A stretch of DNA of 64,000 bases. Source: Coptis chinensis. Lineage: Eukaryota; Streptophyta; Magnoliopsida; Ranunculales; Ranunculaceae. This document shows positions 23,184 to 35,600 of this stretch, one piece after another. Location of the stretch: the NCBI GenBank assembly GCA_015680905.1, contig CM027377.1:14160501-14224500 (forward strand). Reading direction: 5' to 3'. The notes under the pieces are model-generated. The model did not search any database, had not been told where the DNA came from, and saw only the letters and a program-made list of their open reading frames with translations. Position numbers and translations under genes: made by a program. Position 1 is the first letter of the stretch, and each line of letters opens with the position of its first letter.

Positions 23184-24849
23184 CTAGGTGGTTCTATGAT
23201 ACCTACTAGCTTTCTGGAACAAAAATGTTTGTAAGTGTGTGGTGCATAAGGTGTACTAGTTAACCCAATTATCAAACTAAAATATAAAGCAAAAAGCAGT
23301 GCTACATTAATTATTAACTAAGAACTATAAAATGAATACATACAAATTAAATTACCTCGTTAAGAAACATTTTGTTAACAAACGCAAACATCAACCCACT
23401 AAGCTCAAGTACTACTCTTTTTTCACATCTCACATATTCAACGCAGATGACAATGATAATTAAGAAAAAAATGACATCTTTTTCTAAAATTAAAATTGAA
23501 AAACAAAAAAAGCAACGGAAAATAGAGAGAGAGAAAAGAAAGACGTCCTTACCTTAAATTAGAGACGAGGAGAAGTGATGAAGATGAAGAAGGGGATGCT
23601 CCTTTCTCCTGGTTCTCTTTCGGTTCTATTTTTTTTTTTCGAGTTTGGTTTTCTTTCCATAAAATTTTTACGTCTGGAGCGCGGATCGGACTTAAAACCA
23701 TTTCCATTTCCCTAATTTTGTTTCCGCACGGACAACAAGCTTTCCTTTCCTTGGGCAAACAAACAGCTAAAACACTATGGAAAAGGTGGATCACACCTCT
23801 TTTCCTTTCCTTTCCGTAGTCTTTCCTCCAGAACAAACAGGCCCTAAAGCTCCAAAATGCCAGCAAAGCTCATGGACTCAAAGAACTATGAAACAAGCTG
23901 AAGAATCCAAACTTGAGTCATTAAGCCAGCTAAAGAAGAGATTTTCGGATAAAAAACTTGGTCAAACTGACCTAAATTAGCCCGAAAGTCAAGAGAAAAC
24001 TTCAAACGGAGATATCTTCCATCTCCTAACTCTGATTCAAACATTTGACCAGCTAAAATGATCAGCGTAGAAAGCTCTACATAACAGTATCTAGCTTCCA
24101 AAAAATGGTCGTACAGTTTGGAATATGAAGATAAAGCCAAAGCCTGTTACTATTTAGTCAAAGCCCATTACTATTCTAGAGAATATTTCTAGAATATTCC
24201 CTGGGATATTATATTTTATTTGTAACCGTTAGTTTTAGATTAGATTGATTGAATCTAGACCGTCAAAAAAACTATAAATAGAAGGGTCTAGTTTTAGTTT
24301 TTCTCATAGAATGGTTAGCATTCCATCAGTAGGAGTAGAGTTAGATTTACTGCTTTCTAGTGTAATTTTACTGCTTTCTAGATTAATTTACTACTTTCTG
24401 TTTTAAATTCATTTATTGCTTTCAATTTTTAATTTTATTTTTCTGCTTTATGATTTCAAATTATGTTTTCAATCTCTAAATCAATTAGGAAATAGAAAAA
24501 TCAAATCAAACTTTCTCTCATCCACTTTCTCACTAAATCACGTGATCGAATTAATAGTTTATGTTTATAAATAAACATTTGCAATTTTATTGAAATGTGA
24601 ATGAAATGACAAACCCGACATTGCGGTTACAAATAGATCAATGGCGCCGTTGTCAGGGATTAATGTAATAAATGTGGTGGCGGGAATAGACTTTGATTTT
24701 TGGTAGAGTCGGGGTTGAGACGGTGGTGTTGGTCCGATTGTTGATTGGTTGTGTTGAATGGTCTTTTTTTCTTGGAGGTGATGGTGACAAGTTGAGATGG
24801 TGCGGTGGTGCTCCTCCTCCATTGTCGTTCTTATTACTTGCTGCTACTG
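23184..24849 (+). repeat. Array unit C (uninterrupted)
   Basis: LTR 23197-24640, TATA box at 24272, PBS at 24642 (TGGCGCCGTTGTCAGGGAT, two mismatches). The interior is about 222 bp, ending with the AGGTGGTTCTA that precedes the next LTR. It keeps the antisense open frame at 23549-23866. Confidence 0.78.
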
Positions 24850-24928
24850 CTAGGTGGTTCTATGATACCTACTAGCTTTCTGAAAAATATGTTTGTGAGT
24901 GTGTGGTGCATAAGGTGTACTAGTTAAC

Positions 24929-27924
24929 TATAACACCCCGACTTTTCTTTTATTTTCCTAATAATAATAATACTAATAATAATAAGAAGAATAATAATAA
25001 TGATAATAGGTTAAACTAAATATATGATAACTACCAGTTAAGAATAAAAGTCCCGTAAGTAAATAGATAAGTTTCATCCTTGTTTTTCGTGAGGTTTTAA
25101 AAAATAAAAGGTGATTTCTCATTAGAGCTTTTTGGGAAAACACGAGAGTTATACACAAAAAATAAGAGACGGAAGGGAGAGTAAAATCGGAGTTAGTGGT
25201 TGTGGTTAAAGAGTAAAAAGAAAAGATTTTGAACGAGGAAGATCGTCTTTTTCGCGCGACAGTCAACTTCGGTGTTTGGGGGTTTTTCTGCTTTCGGAAA
25301 TCTAGCTGGTCGGTTTATAAACTGTGAGTAGTCTAAAGATGTTTTTTTTTTTTTTATATTTGTTCTCTGCTAATCATATCCGTAATAGTGTTTTCCTTAT
25401 TTGATACCTTGTAAACTCTGTTAATGGTGCCGGTTGTTAGATACAATTTTGAAGTACTACAGTATATAAACATTATGACGAATTTGAGAATTTAACTGTC
25501 GTAGCCTTGACACCGGTTGTTAATGGCATCGCCACAAGAACCAAATCGTTCTATTTTTGTTGTGTTTGAATCATGAATTGTTTTGTTGGAAATTTTGTTG
25601 TGATGTTATACTGTTAGTTTGATTTTGATTGTTGATGTTGAATTGGTGTTGTTGGGCTGAGATTGGGTGTTCTTGGGTTGAGTTTTGGGTGTGCTGTTGA
25701 AGCTCCGGAGGAGCGTTAATGGTGGCGAGAAATTCCATATCTAGTTTGGTTGAAAGATTTCGAATTCAAGAAGTGAGGTTCTTGCTTTTGTTAATGTTAT
25801 AGGGATTTTGAAGGGGAGTATTTTCGGTTAGGTGGGGAGGGAGTGGCCAGGGTCGATCCGGTGGCCGATCGGTGGAGACAGAGTCGATGGCATCGCGTGG
25901 AGGAGACGACCCTTGGTTGGGTTTGAGATTGGGTCGTACCCCTCATATTGTTGTTTGGGGTCAAACCACGAGTCTTGTTAGATGGTCGGTGGTGGCTGGA
26001 GGTGGAGGAGAGGTGCGTTGAGGAAGAAGAATATGAACAGTGAGGGTTTTGTTGTTTGGGCTTGGGCCAAACTTAGTGGCTAGGCTTGAGTGTTTTAAAT
26101 TTTGGAATTTCATTTTGGACTTAAGTGTTAGACTTTGGGCCTTAGTCTTTGGGCTTTTAGGTTAGAGGAGTTTATGTCTGGTTGACTTTGACTATTGACC
26201 AGGGTTGACTTTGACCAGTTGACCCAGTTTGACTTTTAACTCAGATTATGATTATGTCTACTAGGATAGGTCTAGGGCTATTAGCATGCTTGGCTTTAGG
26301 CTAAGACCTTTCTATATATACTTGTGTACGTGTATTTACTACTATGTGATATTTCAGTCTTTTATGATATACAACATTATGACACTTAGAGATCCATATA
26401 ATTAATAACGCGTAAACCAAAAATACAAGAAACAAAATACTCTCTCTTTCTCTGAAATAATATATGCAATAAAGCTCAATAATGCATAAACAAATTTACC
26501 GCACCCTTTTAGAACTATCCACGCCTCAAGTTTTGGAAATGAGTTTTATGACTGATGATGTCATATGTTAGGTGGGCATTTATTGAATGTGTCATAAATG
26601 GCCCGTTAGCGTTATAAATGGGTATTCATTGAATGTGTCATAAATTACCCGGGTATTCATTGAATGTGCCATGAATGACCAGATGGTTTGGACTGCCCTA
26701 AAGAGGAACTAAGGTATTCGCCTTTCGAGTTAGTTGTATTCCTTGAGTGTACGGGAATGTAGGGTTGGGTATTCCTTAATTATGGCGGGAATGACCCAGG
26801 GCATTCATTGAATGTGCCATGAATGGCTCGTTAGTGATATGATAGGTATTCCTTGAATGTGGCGGAAATGACCTAATGTATTTATTAAATATGTCATGAA
26901 TGACATGAGTTTTATGCCCAAAGAGGATGTGAAATATGTGTATGAAAGCCCAGAAATGGCTATGATATCGTGGTATTTGGTGGGAGAGAGGCACACAGAA
27001 ATGTGTGATTTGGCAAATGTGTGGAGTGCAAATCCTGGAGTAGGTACTAAAGGGTGGTTGTATAAGAAAAGAAATTGATTAATTGATAAGAGAAATTGAT
27101 TTGATTATGCGAGTGTGTTTGGGCTTACTTTTGAATACCTATAGGATATCTACATATGTTATATAGAAGTTCTAACTTTCTTTTGCAGGAAGGTAGGACT
27201 TAATAACATTTTGTGCAGAGACGCGGTCCTACCCTTATACAGCAGTGGATATTGGTAAGTTTTAATTCAATTACTTAGTTATTAAAACAAGTTATTATAA
27301 TGAGTTAATAAAATGGAAGTCTTGCTTGGGAAGAAACTATGCTGGTTGAAATGACGAAACTATGTGTTTTCCAAGCTGAGAATGATTAAGTTAGGATATA
27401 TTTAAAGTGATAGTTTGATAAGTAAAGACTGGAAATATTTATGTGGTTAGTCTACTAATACCAGCAAATTCCATTTTGCTGACCCATGTTTGCTATGTTT
27501 TGGCAACGTGGGTGTGTTCTTGGGAACATAGGTGGAAGGCAGTGGAACCGCGGCGTGTGATTTGGATTCTTGCCTGGAGCCGTCAGTTAGTTATTTTATT
27601 AGGTCCGATTCTTATTGGAAGGATGTAATAACGTAGTTTATATTTCAGCATGACATGAGAATAAGATATTGAAGACTTTTATTCTTAGAAGTTTGTTTGA
27701 TGTTTTGTTTGGACGGAAGATAACTTAATAAAGTGATGGCGGTTGATTATGGGGATTGTGTAATTTAAGTTGATTCTTTTATGATATGACTTTTAAGGGT
27801 TTTTGTATGTGTTGTATCCACCCCGTCATAGCCTGTGTTTTTAGACAATTGAACATAGCGATGTTTGAGATATTTATATTTCAAATATTCACTTTGTAAT
27901 TGTTTAGAAATTCGGGTTGTGACA
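24929..27924. mobile_element. 3.0-kb LTR-like element (copy 1), 5-bp target duplication
   Basis: It starts TATAACACCCCGAC and ends TTCGGGTTGTGACA, which are imperfect inverted repeats, and is flanked by perfect TTAAC duplications (24924-24928, 27925-27929). The absence of ORFs, an internal TATATATA near 26313 and splice-like sites near 27188 and 27250 suit a large gypsy solo LTR, though the 5' end is TA rather than TG. Inside are an AAT-rich microsatellite (24959-25010), a degenerate minisatellite built on ATTCATTGAATGTG (about 26570-26910) and an inverted repeat at 27192-27233. Confidence 0.65.
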
Positions 27925-28064
27925 TTAACCCAATTATCAAACTAAAATATAAAGCAAAAAGCAGCGTTACATTAATTATTAACTAAGAACTATAAAATGA
28001 ATACATAAAAATTAAATTACCTCGTTAAGAAATATTTTGTTAACAAACGCAAACATCAACCTAC

Positions 28065-29548
28065 TGATAAGAGCCCAAAACTGTAGTTTTAACCCCTTAA
28101 CAATCGTACTTTTAGACCAATTATGTGAATAATAAGTAAGAGTTAACATCGACACGTGTTTTATACATTTCGTGCTTCAAAGTCCATTATGCGTAAATGT
28201 GCCACTTTAGTGAGATAAAGGAGAAAAGGTCGGTTACTAAGGAGTTCCGTGATTAAAGGCCAAGATTCAAGAAGATAAAGCCTTCTTAAAGCCCCGGTCA
28301 AAAGCTGAAAAGTCGACACGGGCCAAAAACAAAGACACAAGTCGTGAGAACTTCCGAAAGCCAGATCTTTGGACTCGGACCTCGGAATTGGGCCTACCTT
28401 ATGTCAAAACGACCGGCTCGGAAAGAGATTTCCAATGGTCTAAGCCTTGACCCAATCAGAAAAAGCAAAAGTGGACGAAAAGTCTGTGGAAGTCAACTGC
28501 AGCTGAAGAGGCCTTTTTGGACTGAAAGAATTGGGTTTTGGGCCTGATTCTCTGGCCCAAAACATGGATCCAAGCCCATGCACGATTTTTGGATATGAAC
28601 ATATAAAAACCAAAGCTTAGCTCTTTCTTAATGGTAGATAGTTAGGTTAGAAAATATATTAGGTTAGGATAAGAAAAGTAGCCATTAAACCTTAGTTCTA
28701 GATCTAGTTTTACATTAATTAATTAGTTTTTATTCTTGCCTTAAATTTAGTATTAAATTATTGTTATTGCTATTCATTAGATAAATAAAGTTAATTAGTT
28801 CTCCATAATCTAGTTTCATTTTCATTTATTTATTAGCTTAAATCCTTAGATTTACTTATTTGTCATTATTAGTTTAATTCAATTATTGCATGAGTAGTTT
28901 CGAATTGAGTTTAAACAAGTAAAGTTCAAATCTTTATATTATGTCTTGTTTAGATTCCATGAGAAATGATAGTTTAATGACTCTAGGCTAACCCTCCATT
29001 AGAGGGGTTGAGGAAGCCTTGAAGAAAACTTGATTTTGTTAGCTTAGAATTTGTCCTGATAATCTATTCAATTCTAGAAGTAATTAGTTCACCATGAGAA
29101 TGGGTTTAATGCTTCACATGCTAGTTATTACTTGGTAGAGATTGCCATGAATAGTTAGGGATTAGATTTACCAATTATTATGCGATAGCATTTCAATTTG
29201 GAGTGCGACAGTTCTTGGTTAGTAGATTAAGTAGAGTTAAGGCGGAATCAATCCCCCTAATTCCTTATCATAGAGTCCAGTTAGTATTTCTGTAGTTGAA
29301 TTATCGTATCTTGTTAGTATAAATTGAATCCGTAGTATAATCATAGAATAGATATTTCATATAACACATTACTCTCACCATTGTTCTTTGTGTTTGTTCA
29401 ATTGAATTTGTTTAAGTCTTGAGAGTTAAGAGTGGAATGATTCCGTACTCTATATATTACATGAATATATATGTGAGAGTAGGAAATAAATTATTGATAC
29501 CGTAAGAATAAGGTTAGAGTAATCTAATTGAGTTTTTACGAGTTATCA
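28065..29548 (+). repeat. 5' LTR of the 9.7-kb element
   Basis: Starts TGATAAGAGCCC and ends ACGAGTTATCA, followed by AA and the PBS. It contains a short inverted repeat, CCCTCCATTAGAGGGG, near 28990. Confidence 0.85.
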
Positions 29549-29550
29549 AA

Positions 29551-29563
29551 TGGCGCCGCTGCC
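29551..29563 (+). other. Primer-binding site (tRNA-Asp type) of the 9.7-kb element
   Basis: TGGCGCCGCTGCC pairs with the 3' end of plant tRNA-Asp(GUC) with one mismatch. Pairing is lost after 13 bases, so priming may be weakened. Confidence 0.65.
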
Positions 29564-30771
29564 ATCTTAATCTCGTTCAAGACAAGAATTCAATTGCTTG
29601 AATCCAAGGGGCAATCCCCCATTCTCTACCCACCCACCCTTTTAATTTTTCATTCTTGTTTCTTGAATTTTCGGAACCGCTCAATTTTAGGGCATAGGGC
29701 TCATGGATTCACAGAGAAAAACACTGCGGTGAAGGTATTTCCAAATTTTCGAAAATTCTGAAAATTTTCATACATATTATTTAATGTGTTGTTGATTTAT
29801 TGGAATATTTTCAGATTTTTCAAAGTTGTTTTACCTTGTGAAAAAAATACGATCTTTACAGTGCTGCATTTCAGTTTTCACACCGTATGTTCTTGAAAAA
29901 CAGACGAGTAAGGTTACTTAGGGAGTTCTAAAAATTCTATAATTTTTACAGGAGTATTTATCCTAACTAAGGAGTTTGTAGTAAAAATTTGATGAGTTTT
30001 GATTTGTTTTGACCCTCCTAAATAGTAGAGTGTTTCCAGTGTGTTTCTGCAGTGTTGCAAACACTTAATATCTGGAACACCAGCCAATAAGGAGAGGTTG
30101 TACAACTCCAATTGCTCTAAATTTTTTACAGGAATAATTAGGATCTGTCAGAAGGCTCCAGTAAAAATTTGGCAATTTTTGGATTTGTTTTGAAGGGTTA
30201 ACCATTCGGTTGTTTGTATTGTGTCCGAAAACCGTTTTGCAAACTTTGGGGGGCAGTAGAGGGACTTTCACAGCTCCGATTGATCTGAAATTTTACAGGC
30301 TACTTGATAGACGTCTTAGGAAATTACTGTAAAAATTTCAGATTTTTTGGAGTACGATAAAAGGCCTAAAACTTGAAAACCTCGAGCGCGACCCGCGCCC
30401 AAACCGAGCGCGACCGCGCCCAAAACACTGGACAATCGACAAAACAGAGGGCACTCGCGCCCTCAAGGGAAAATTCAGTGTGAACAGCCCAATTTTCATA
30501 GGTAAATACAAATTTTTATGTCTTCAAGTTACTCAGTGTTTCTAACTTGTTAAATACACTGAGATCGCCAGATACAAAAAAGCTATTTAAACGAGAGAAA
30601 GAGGCATTCAGTACTCCTTCTTCCTCCTCGCCTCTTACGTGGGAGGAGTTTTAATTCTAGTATAATCAGGCTTGTTTTTCAGAGAAATAAATACCACACG
30701 CCTATCTAGAAATGTATGCTTAGAGTTGTGGTTGCATATTAGTTGCCCTATAATATATTTGAAAAACCAAT

Positions 30772-31449
30772 ATGGCATATCAATATGTAGACCAACAATC
30801 ATATGATAATTATGCAAACCCTTCACCATGTTCATGCTGTGGTAGTCCTAACCATTGGGCTTCTCAATGCCCATCATATCAAGAGCAATCATGTAATTAT
30901 TATGAAAACCCTTCACCATGTTCATGTTGTGGTAGTCCTGATCATTGGGCTTCTCAATGCCCATCATATCAAGAGCAATCTTGTAATTATTATGGGAACC
31001 CTTCACCATGTTCATGTTGTGGTAGTCCTAACCATTGGGCTTCTCAATGCCCATCATATCAAGAGTCTGAGCCTACTATAGGATATAATAATAATTATGA
31101 GCCTCAATTTTCAAATTTTTATAGTGACTCATACAATCAAGAGTTTTCTAGTCATCCAAACTATTCATGTAATTCCACCAATAACAATCAACCAGCCATT
31201 CAGCCTCAACCTAACCCATCACAGTACGACATCAACCAGAGTCACTCAAACGCCAATAACTATGACTATCAAACACCATACCAACCAGACCCACACCACC
31301 AAGCTTCCCCTCAGCTAACAACATTCGATGAAATAATGGCCCAAAACAAAATAATACTTCAGGAAATAAATCGGAACCTAAAGAAACTAGGTTCACCCAC
31401 GCCCAGACATTTCTACCATGCCAGAGATCGACACTATTCCCATAACTAA
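30772..31449 (+). CDS. Retroelement protein with three CCHC zinc knuckles
   Basis: The 225-residue product opens at ATG 30772. Three 30-residue repeats each carry C-x2-C-x4-H-x4-C, as in CSCCGSPNHWASQC, with outer cysteines at 20/33, 50/63 and 80/93. CCHC knuckles in Gag nucleocapsids bind the element RNA. The rest is rich in N, Q, P, Y and S. A C-terminal helix, FDEIMAQNKIILQEINRNLKKL, could self-associate. No capsid domain precedes it, so this is a nucleocapsid-like protein rather than a full Gag. The repeat is a 90-bp direct triplication. It overlaps the next frame by 32 bp in a different phase. Confidence 0.7.
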   Translation: MAYQYVDQQSYDNYANPSPCSCCGSPNHWASQCPSYQEQSCNYYENPSPCSCCGSPDHWASQCPSYQEQSCNYYGNPSPCSCCGSPNHWASQCPSYQESEPTIGYNNNYEPQFSNFYSDSYNQEFSSHPNYSCNSTNNNQPAIQPQPNPSQYDINQSHSNANNYDYQTPYQPDPHHQASPQLTTFDEIMAQNKIILQEINRNLKKLGSPTPRHFYHARDRHYSHN

Positions 31450-32622
31450 CCCAGTCAACCTAGTTCACACCTACCCTACATTTCATGAACCATTACCTTC
31501 CGAAGACCCTCCCATTAACCATTTTATTAACTCCACACCCCACCTGGATGAGGAAATTCTTGTAGACAACTCTTTAGGACTAGTTTCGAATGACCACTCA
31601 AACTTGAGCGATGGCTCCGAGGAACTTCCCACTGATCCACCTGACGATGAATATAATGATTACACTTTAGAAGATATTTATAAAGGTGTGACGAAGGAAG
31701 AATTTGATAACTATTGGCATTCTCGTAATATGGACCCTCCTGTTGAACATGTCCAGGCCTTTGAGTTTGCTAACTGTGACTCGGTGGATGATGTCTCACA
31801 CATTCGAATGAGGCCATTGATGATACTTGTAGTGTTTTAGAGGAAGAGGGTGAGGACATGGAGATTAACAATTCAAATCTAAGGCATGAACAAGTTAATG
31901 TGCAAGAAAACGAGGAAGTTACATCTTTAGAGCAATGTGAATCTCAATTCAGTTTGGCAGTTGAGGAAATAACAAGGAAAGAAATAGAGGAAAATCTTAA
32001 AGATAAAGCCACGAACCACAACCTTGTGGATTCAGCTAAGCCAGATGTAGAGTTCTTAAGAGCATGTGAGGATCCACCACCTGATGAACCACCAACCAAC
32101 CACCATCCACCTAAGTTACCACCTCCTATAATCCAACCATCTACCACAACTAAGCCATCTATTCACCCACCATTTAAAAGGAACCTCGATTTTGCCCTTA
32201 AGCCAATTGCCTCAGAGACCATCTATAATTTTTTCAACCCTCACAGTGAAGAATGTTTGCCTAGCACAAAATCCCATGAGTACACCATTCGGGTAATTGA
32301 GAGACAAGCTCTGACCGAGTGTAGTGAGAAACCTAGTTTGTCTTATTTTTCCTCATCTGAGCTTCATGAAAGACATCAGGATCCACACTTCATTCCCTTC
32401 TCACCTAAAGTATCGCTAATTCATCTTTTTGGTCATTCCAACTATTTAAAACAATTACAACATGATGGTTTGCATATGTTCTTTGATAGGATGCATAAGT
32501 TTTCATTCCTTCGCTTACATGTTTGCTTCCAATTATACAACATTATTCTGTTTGGGGGTGCATTTAGTATCATGTTTTTATGGCTAGACCCCCAACTCTT
32601 CCGACTATTTGTTTATAGTTGA
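31418..32622 (+). pseudogene. Second protein of the 9.7-kb element, one frameshift, C-terminal hydrophobic segment
   Basis: Two frames, 31418-31840 and 31858-32622, join smoothly across a one-base shift near 31805. The product is acidic and proline-rich in the middle, then ends in a hydrophobic stretch (YNIILFGGAFSIMFLWL) within the last 40 residues. I recognise no enzyme domain. A single membrane span near the end would suit an env-like protein, which some Athila-type elements carry, but an untranslated relic of Gag is equally possible. The start overlaps the zinc-knuckle frame, so the two may once have been one polyprotein. Confidence 0.5.
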
Positions 32623-35600
32623 CCATGCATCATCCACTTTGTGCCACCCCAGTTTCATGCTTGTTTGGGGGTGTGCACAGTCTAGGGGAATCTGACGTAA
32701 AATGACCCCACATTAAGTCTCGAATCGACTTTTAAAAGACCCACGTTTTAAAACAAATTTTTACAAACCTGTTTTCAAAAATTTGTTTGGGGGTCGGGTG
32801 TTTGGTTTTTCCATTCTTGATCACTCAAATTCCTATTCTTACGCCCACCTCGCTCCCTTGAAGAGTAGCTAGATTTCTTCTTGTTTGTTGTTTTGATGTT
32901 TTTTTTTTATTATTTTTAGTAGATAGGATGTTACGTTGTTAAATTCCGTAGTTAACTTTGAATTTGGTAGTTAAATGTTGTTTGAAATTCAATTTTAATA
33001 TAATGTTGTTCTTTTCAAATTGTGCATGGATTTTATTGTTAATCCCATCTTCCCGAATTGTTTGGGGGTGGTATTATTTATTCTATCATGATTTGTAGAA
33101 GATCCTCCATTTTAGAGTTTGTTTTGGAGTGAAGGTTGAGAATATTGTCGTAATTGGCATATCTATGATTAGATGTGGTGGTAGGATGAAATCTAAGAGA
33201 GTTTAGAAGTTACTAGTCTAAATCCAATTATAAAAGATATTAGGGTTGTTATAGAATCAAGAATATGAGTTGTTTTCGTTTTGGGTTGAAATTTTATTGT
33301 TTCCGAAATTGCCTTTAAAGCTTTTTGGCAACCTACCGATTCGCTTTTAACAATTCAAAACCTATAAAAACTTCATTCATTCTACACTCACAACCCACAC
33401 TACACCTAACTTCCACCACTCACCTTTCACTCCCGCGATTCCCTCGTTTTGGCTCATTTTCCGAAGTTTCAAGAACTCCAACTCGGCCTTCTACAGAGCT
33501 CTGAGCGACTCTCGCTTCAGATATTTTTTCTGAATTTTTGTCGAGGCCGCTCGCTTCAAGCATATAAGCGCGACGCCAAACACTGGAAATTCAAATACTC
33601 GAGGGCGACTCTTCTATCGAGCGACTCGCATACCGACTTCCGTGGACCGAGAAAATTTCCAGCTTTTCGAAAGTAGTATCCGGATCATTAGCAGCTTTTC
33701 CAAAGCGTAATTTTGAGATGACATCTCCAACATTGATACCGAACAGTCTTTCAAGATTTGTTCCAAAGCACTACTTATGGTGCTTGGTTTTTGAGGCTTA
33801 TCACATACGTTGGTCGGGAACCACTTATGGTTCTTGCTAGCATTTGTTCTTGGACTTGCCATGCCCGCTGAAATACAAGACCCATGATGCTATTGGGTAG
33901 ATAATATGCATATCTACACTTATGACTTTTTTGCATGAGGCTTATGGGCAGTGCATTTTCAGATCGAGGACCAAGGCTTAATATAACGCCGCCCTTGGTA
34001 CCTGGGTCCATGAACATAGGAACTGTTATATTTTGGATCATGCTAAACATTTTAGGGAATGGCGTGTTTTCTTACGTGAATGATGCCACTTGCGCCGTCT
34101 TCCTTGCTTTTAGACACGGGGACGTATGTGTCATGACCTTCCCGAACCTTGATGTCTAGTTTAGCACGAGCCCATAGTATGAGGCATAAGTATCTTCTTA
34201 TGCCTGTTTTTAGTTTTGCCGTATTATGCTATGTTTCTTCCCTATTTTTTGTGCCCGTTTCACGGATTGGGTTGGGGTCGAAATTGTGAGACCCACCAAT
34301 TATATTATCCGATCTTTCCGCAATGACTTGGCAAGGGTGGAGGATACAACCTCATCGGGTTGCACCTTACACCCCATCCGACCAAGTGGGCTTTAACAAA
34401 GTTAGCATCCGTAGATGATAAATGGCGGCAAGCTTGGCAAATTATAATGGCATGGCGGGGATGCGAAGGAACCTCACTTCTTTATAGAAGAGGAGGATGA
34501 CGAGTAAACGCTGGAGTGGAGGTAAGTTTTAGTTTCAGTTAGTGTGCGCTATGTCCCAAGCAATTTCATTCTTGTTAACCCCATAAAGGATAGAACTCTT
34601 ATAGAGTTGAGTCAGTTTTATTTCCTATATTAGCACGTTCTAACTTTGTTTTGTAGATGTTCCCTGAATTTCACATGTTTCAATGGTATTTTTCCTACCC
34701 TCTTTATTTACAATACTTTGAGGACAAAGCATGATTCTTGTTTGGGGGCATAGAAACACGTGTAATTGAGGCATCTGATAGGATATAGATAGATATAATA
34801 TGCACTTGTTTTCTAGTTAGAATTTTAAAAATTCAAAAATATAAATAAATAAGTTATGCTATACACTTAGGAATATTGGTATTGTTTTTCTTTCTATGCT
34901 CTTAACAATCTAGAAGTTTCACGTAGCTTTTGCATCGAGAATAATTGTTAGAAACTTAGGTTAATATGTAGGTAATAATTTTTGCATCTATCAATAAATA
35001 TATTACATGAGTATCTATGATTGTTAGCAAGAAGTTTCGAAATCTAGGCTAGAGTACTTATTCTACAAATCCTGTGAGAATATAGCCTAAAGCCTTTATA
35101 TGAATGAAAACATTCGAGAAATGACACAAGGGAGAAGTAAAATCCGGATAGAGATATCACACGATCCACTTGCTTGATCACTATGCCATATCCTAAGCGA
35201 GAATTTAGGCCCTCTTTGGATCGATATAGCCGTAAATTCAAACCTATGAATTATTTTCCGCTAGTAAGCCCCTCTCGAGCCTTTCCTTAGCCTTCCATGA
35301 ACCACAATTCCTTTACCCTGTTACAAAAACAAAACAAAATAAAAAAAATATATAAATCAACCTACCCAATTTAGAATAAGTCCGAGAATAGAATGAGGAA
35401 GAAAGAAGAAGAGAAAACACGTGTAAACAAAAATTAGTTAGTTCTTGCCTAAAAATAAAGAAAAGAAGTTTCCATCCAAAGAAAAGAAAAAATAAATAAA
35501 TAAAAACTCCAAAAATAAATAAATAAAAGGAGTCAAAAGCCAAAGAAAAAGAAAAAAAATATGGCTAAGGATGGAAACAAAGTGTAGAAGCAAAAGTAAA

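Noticed and set aside
24929-27924. The 3-kb element considered as a DNA transposon because of its inverted ends
   Set aside because: The 5-bp duplication, TATA-like box and lack of a transposase fit an LTR better. This remains open because the start is TA, not TG.
30803-31318. Overlapping frames with repeated HVHAVVV-like peptide
   Set aside because: Alternate-frame shadows of the triplicated zinc-knuckle coding sequence.
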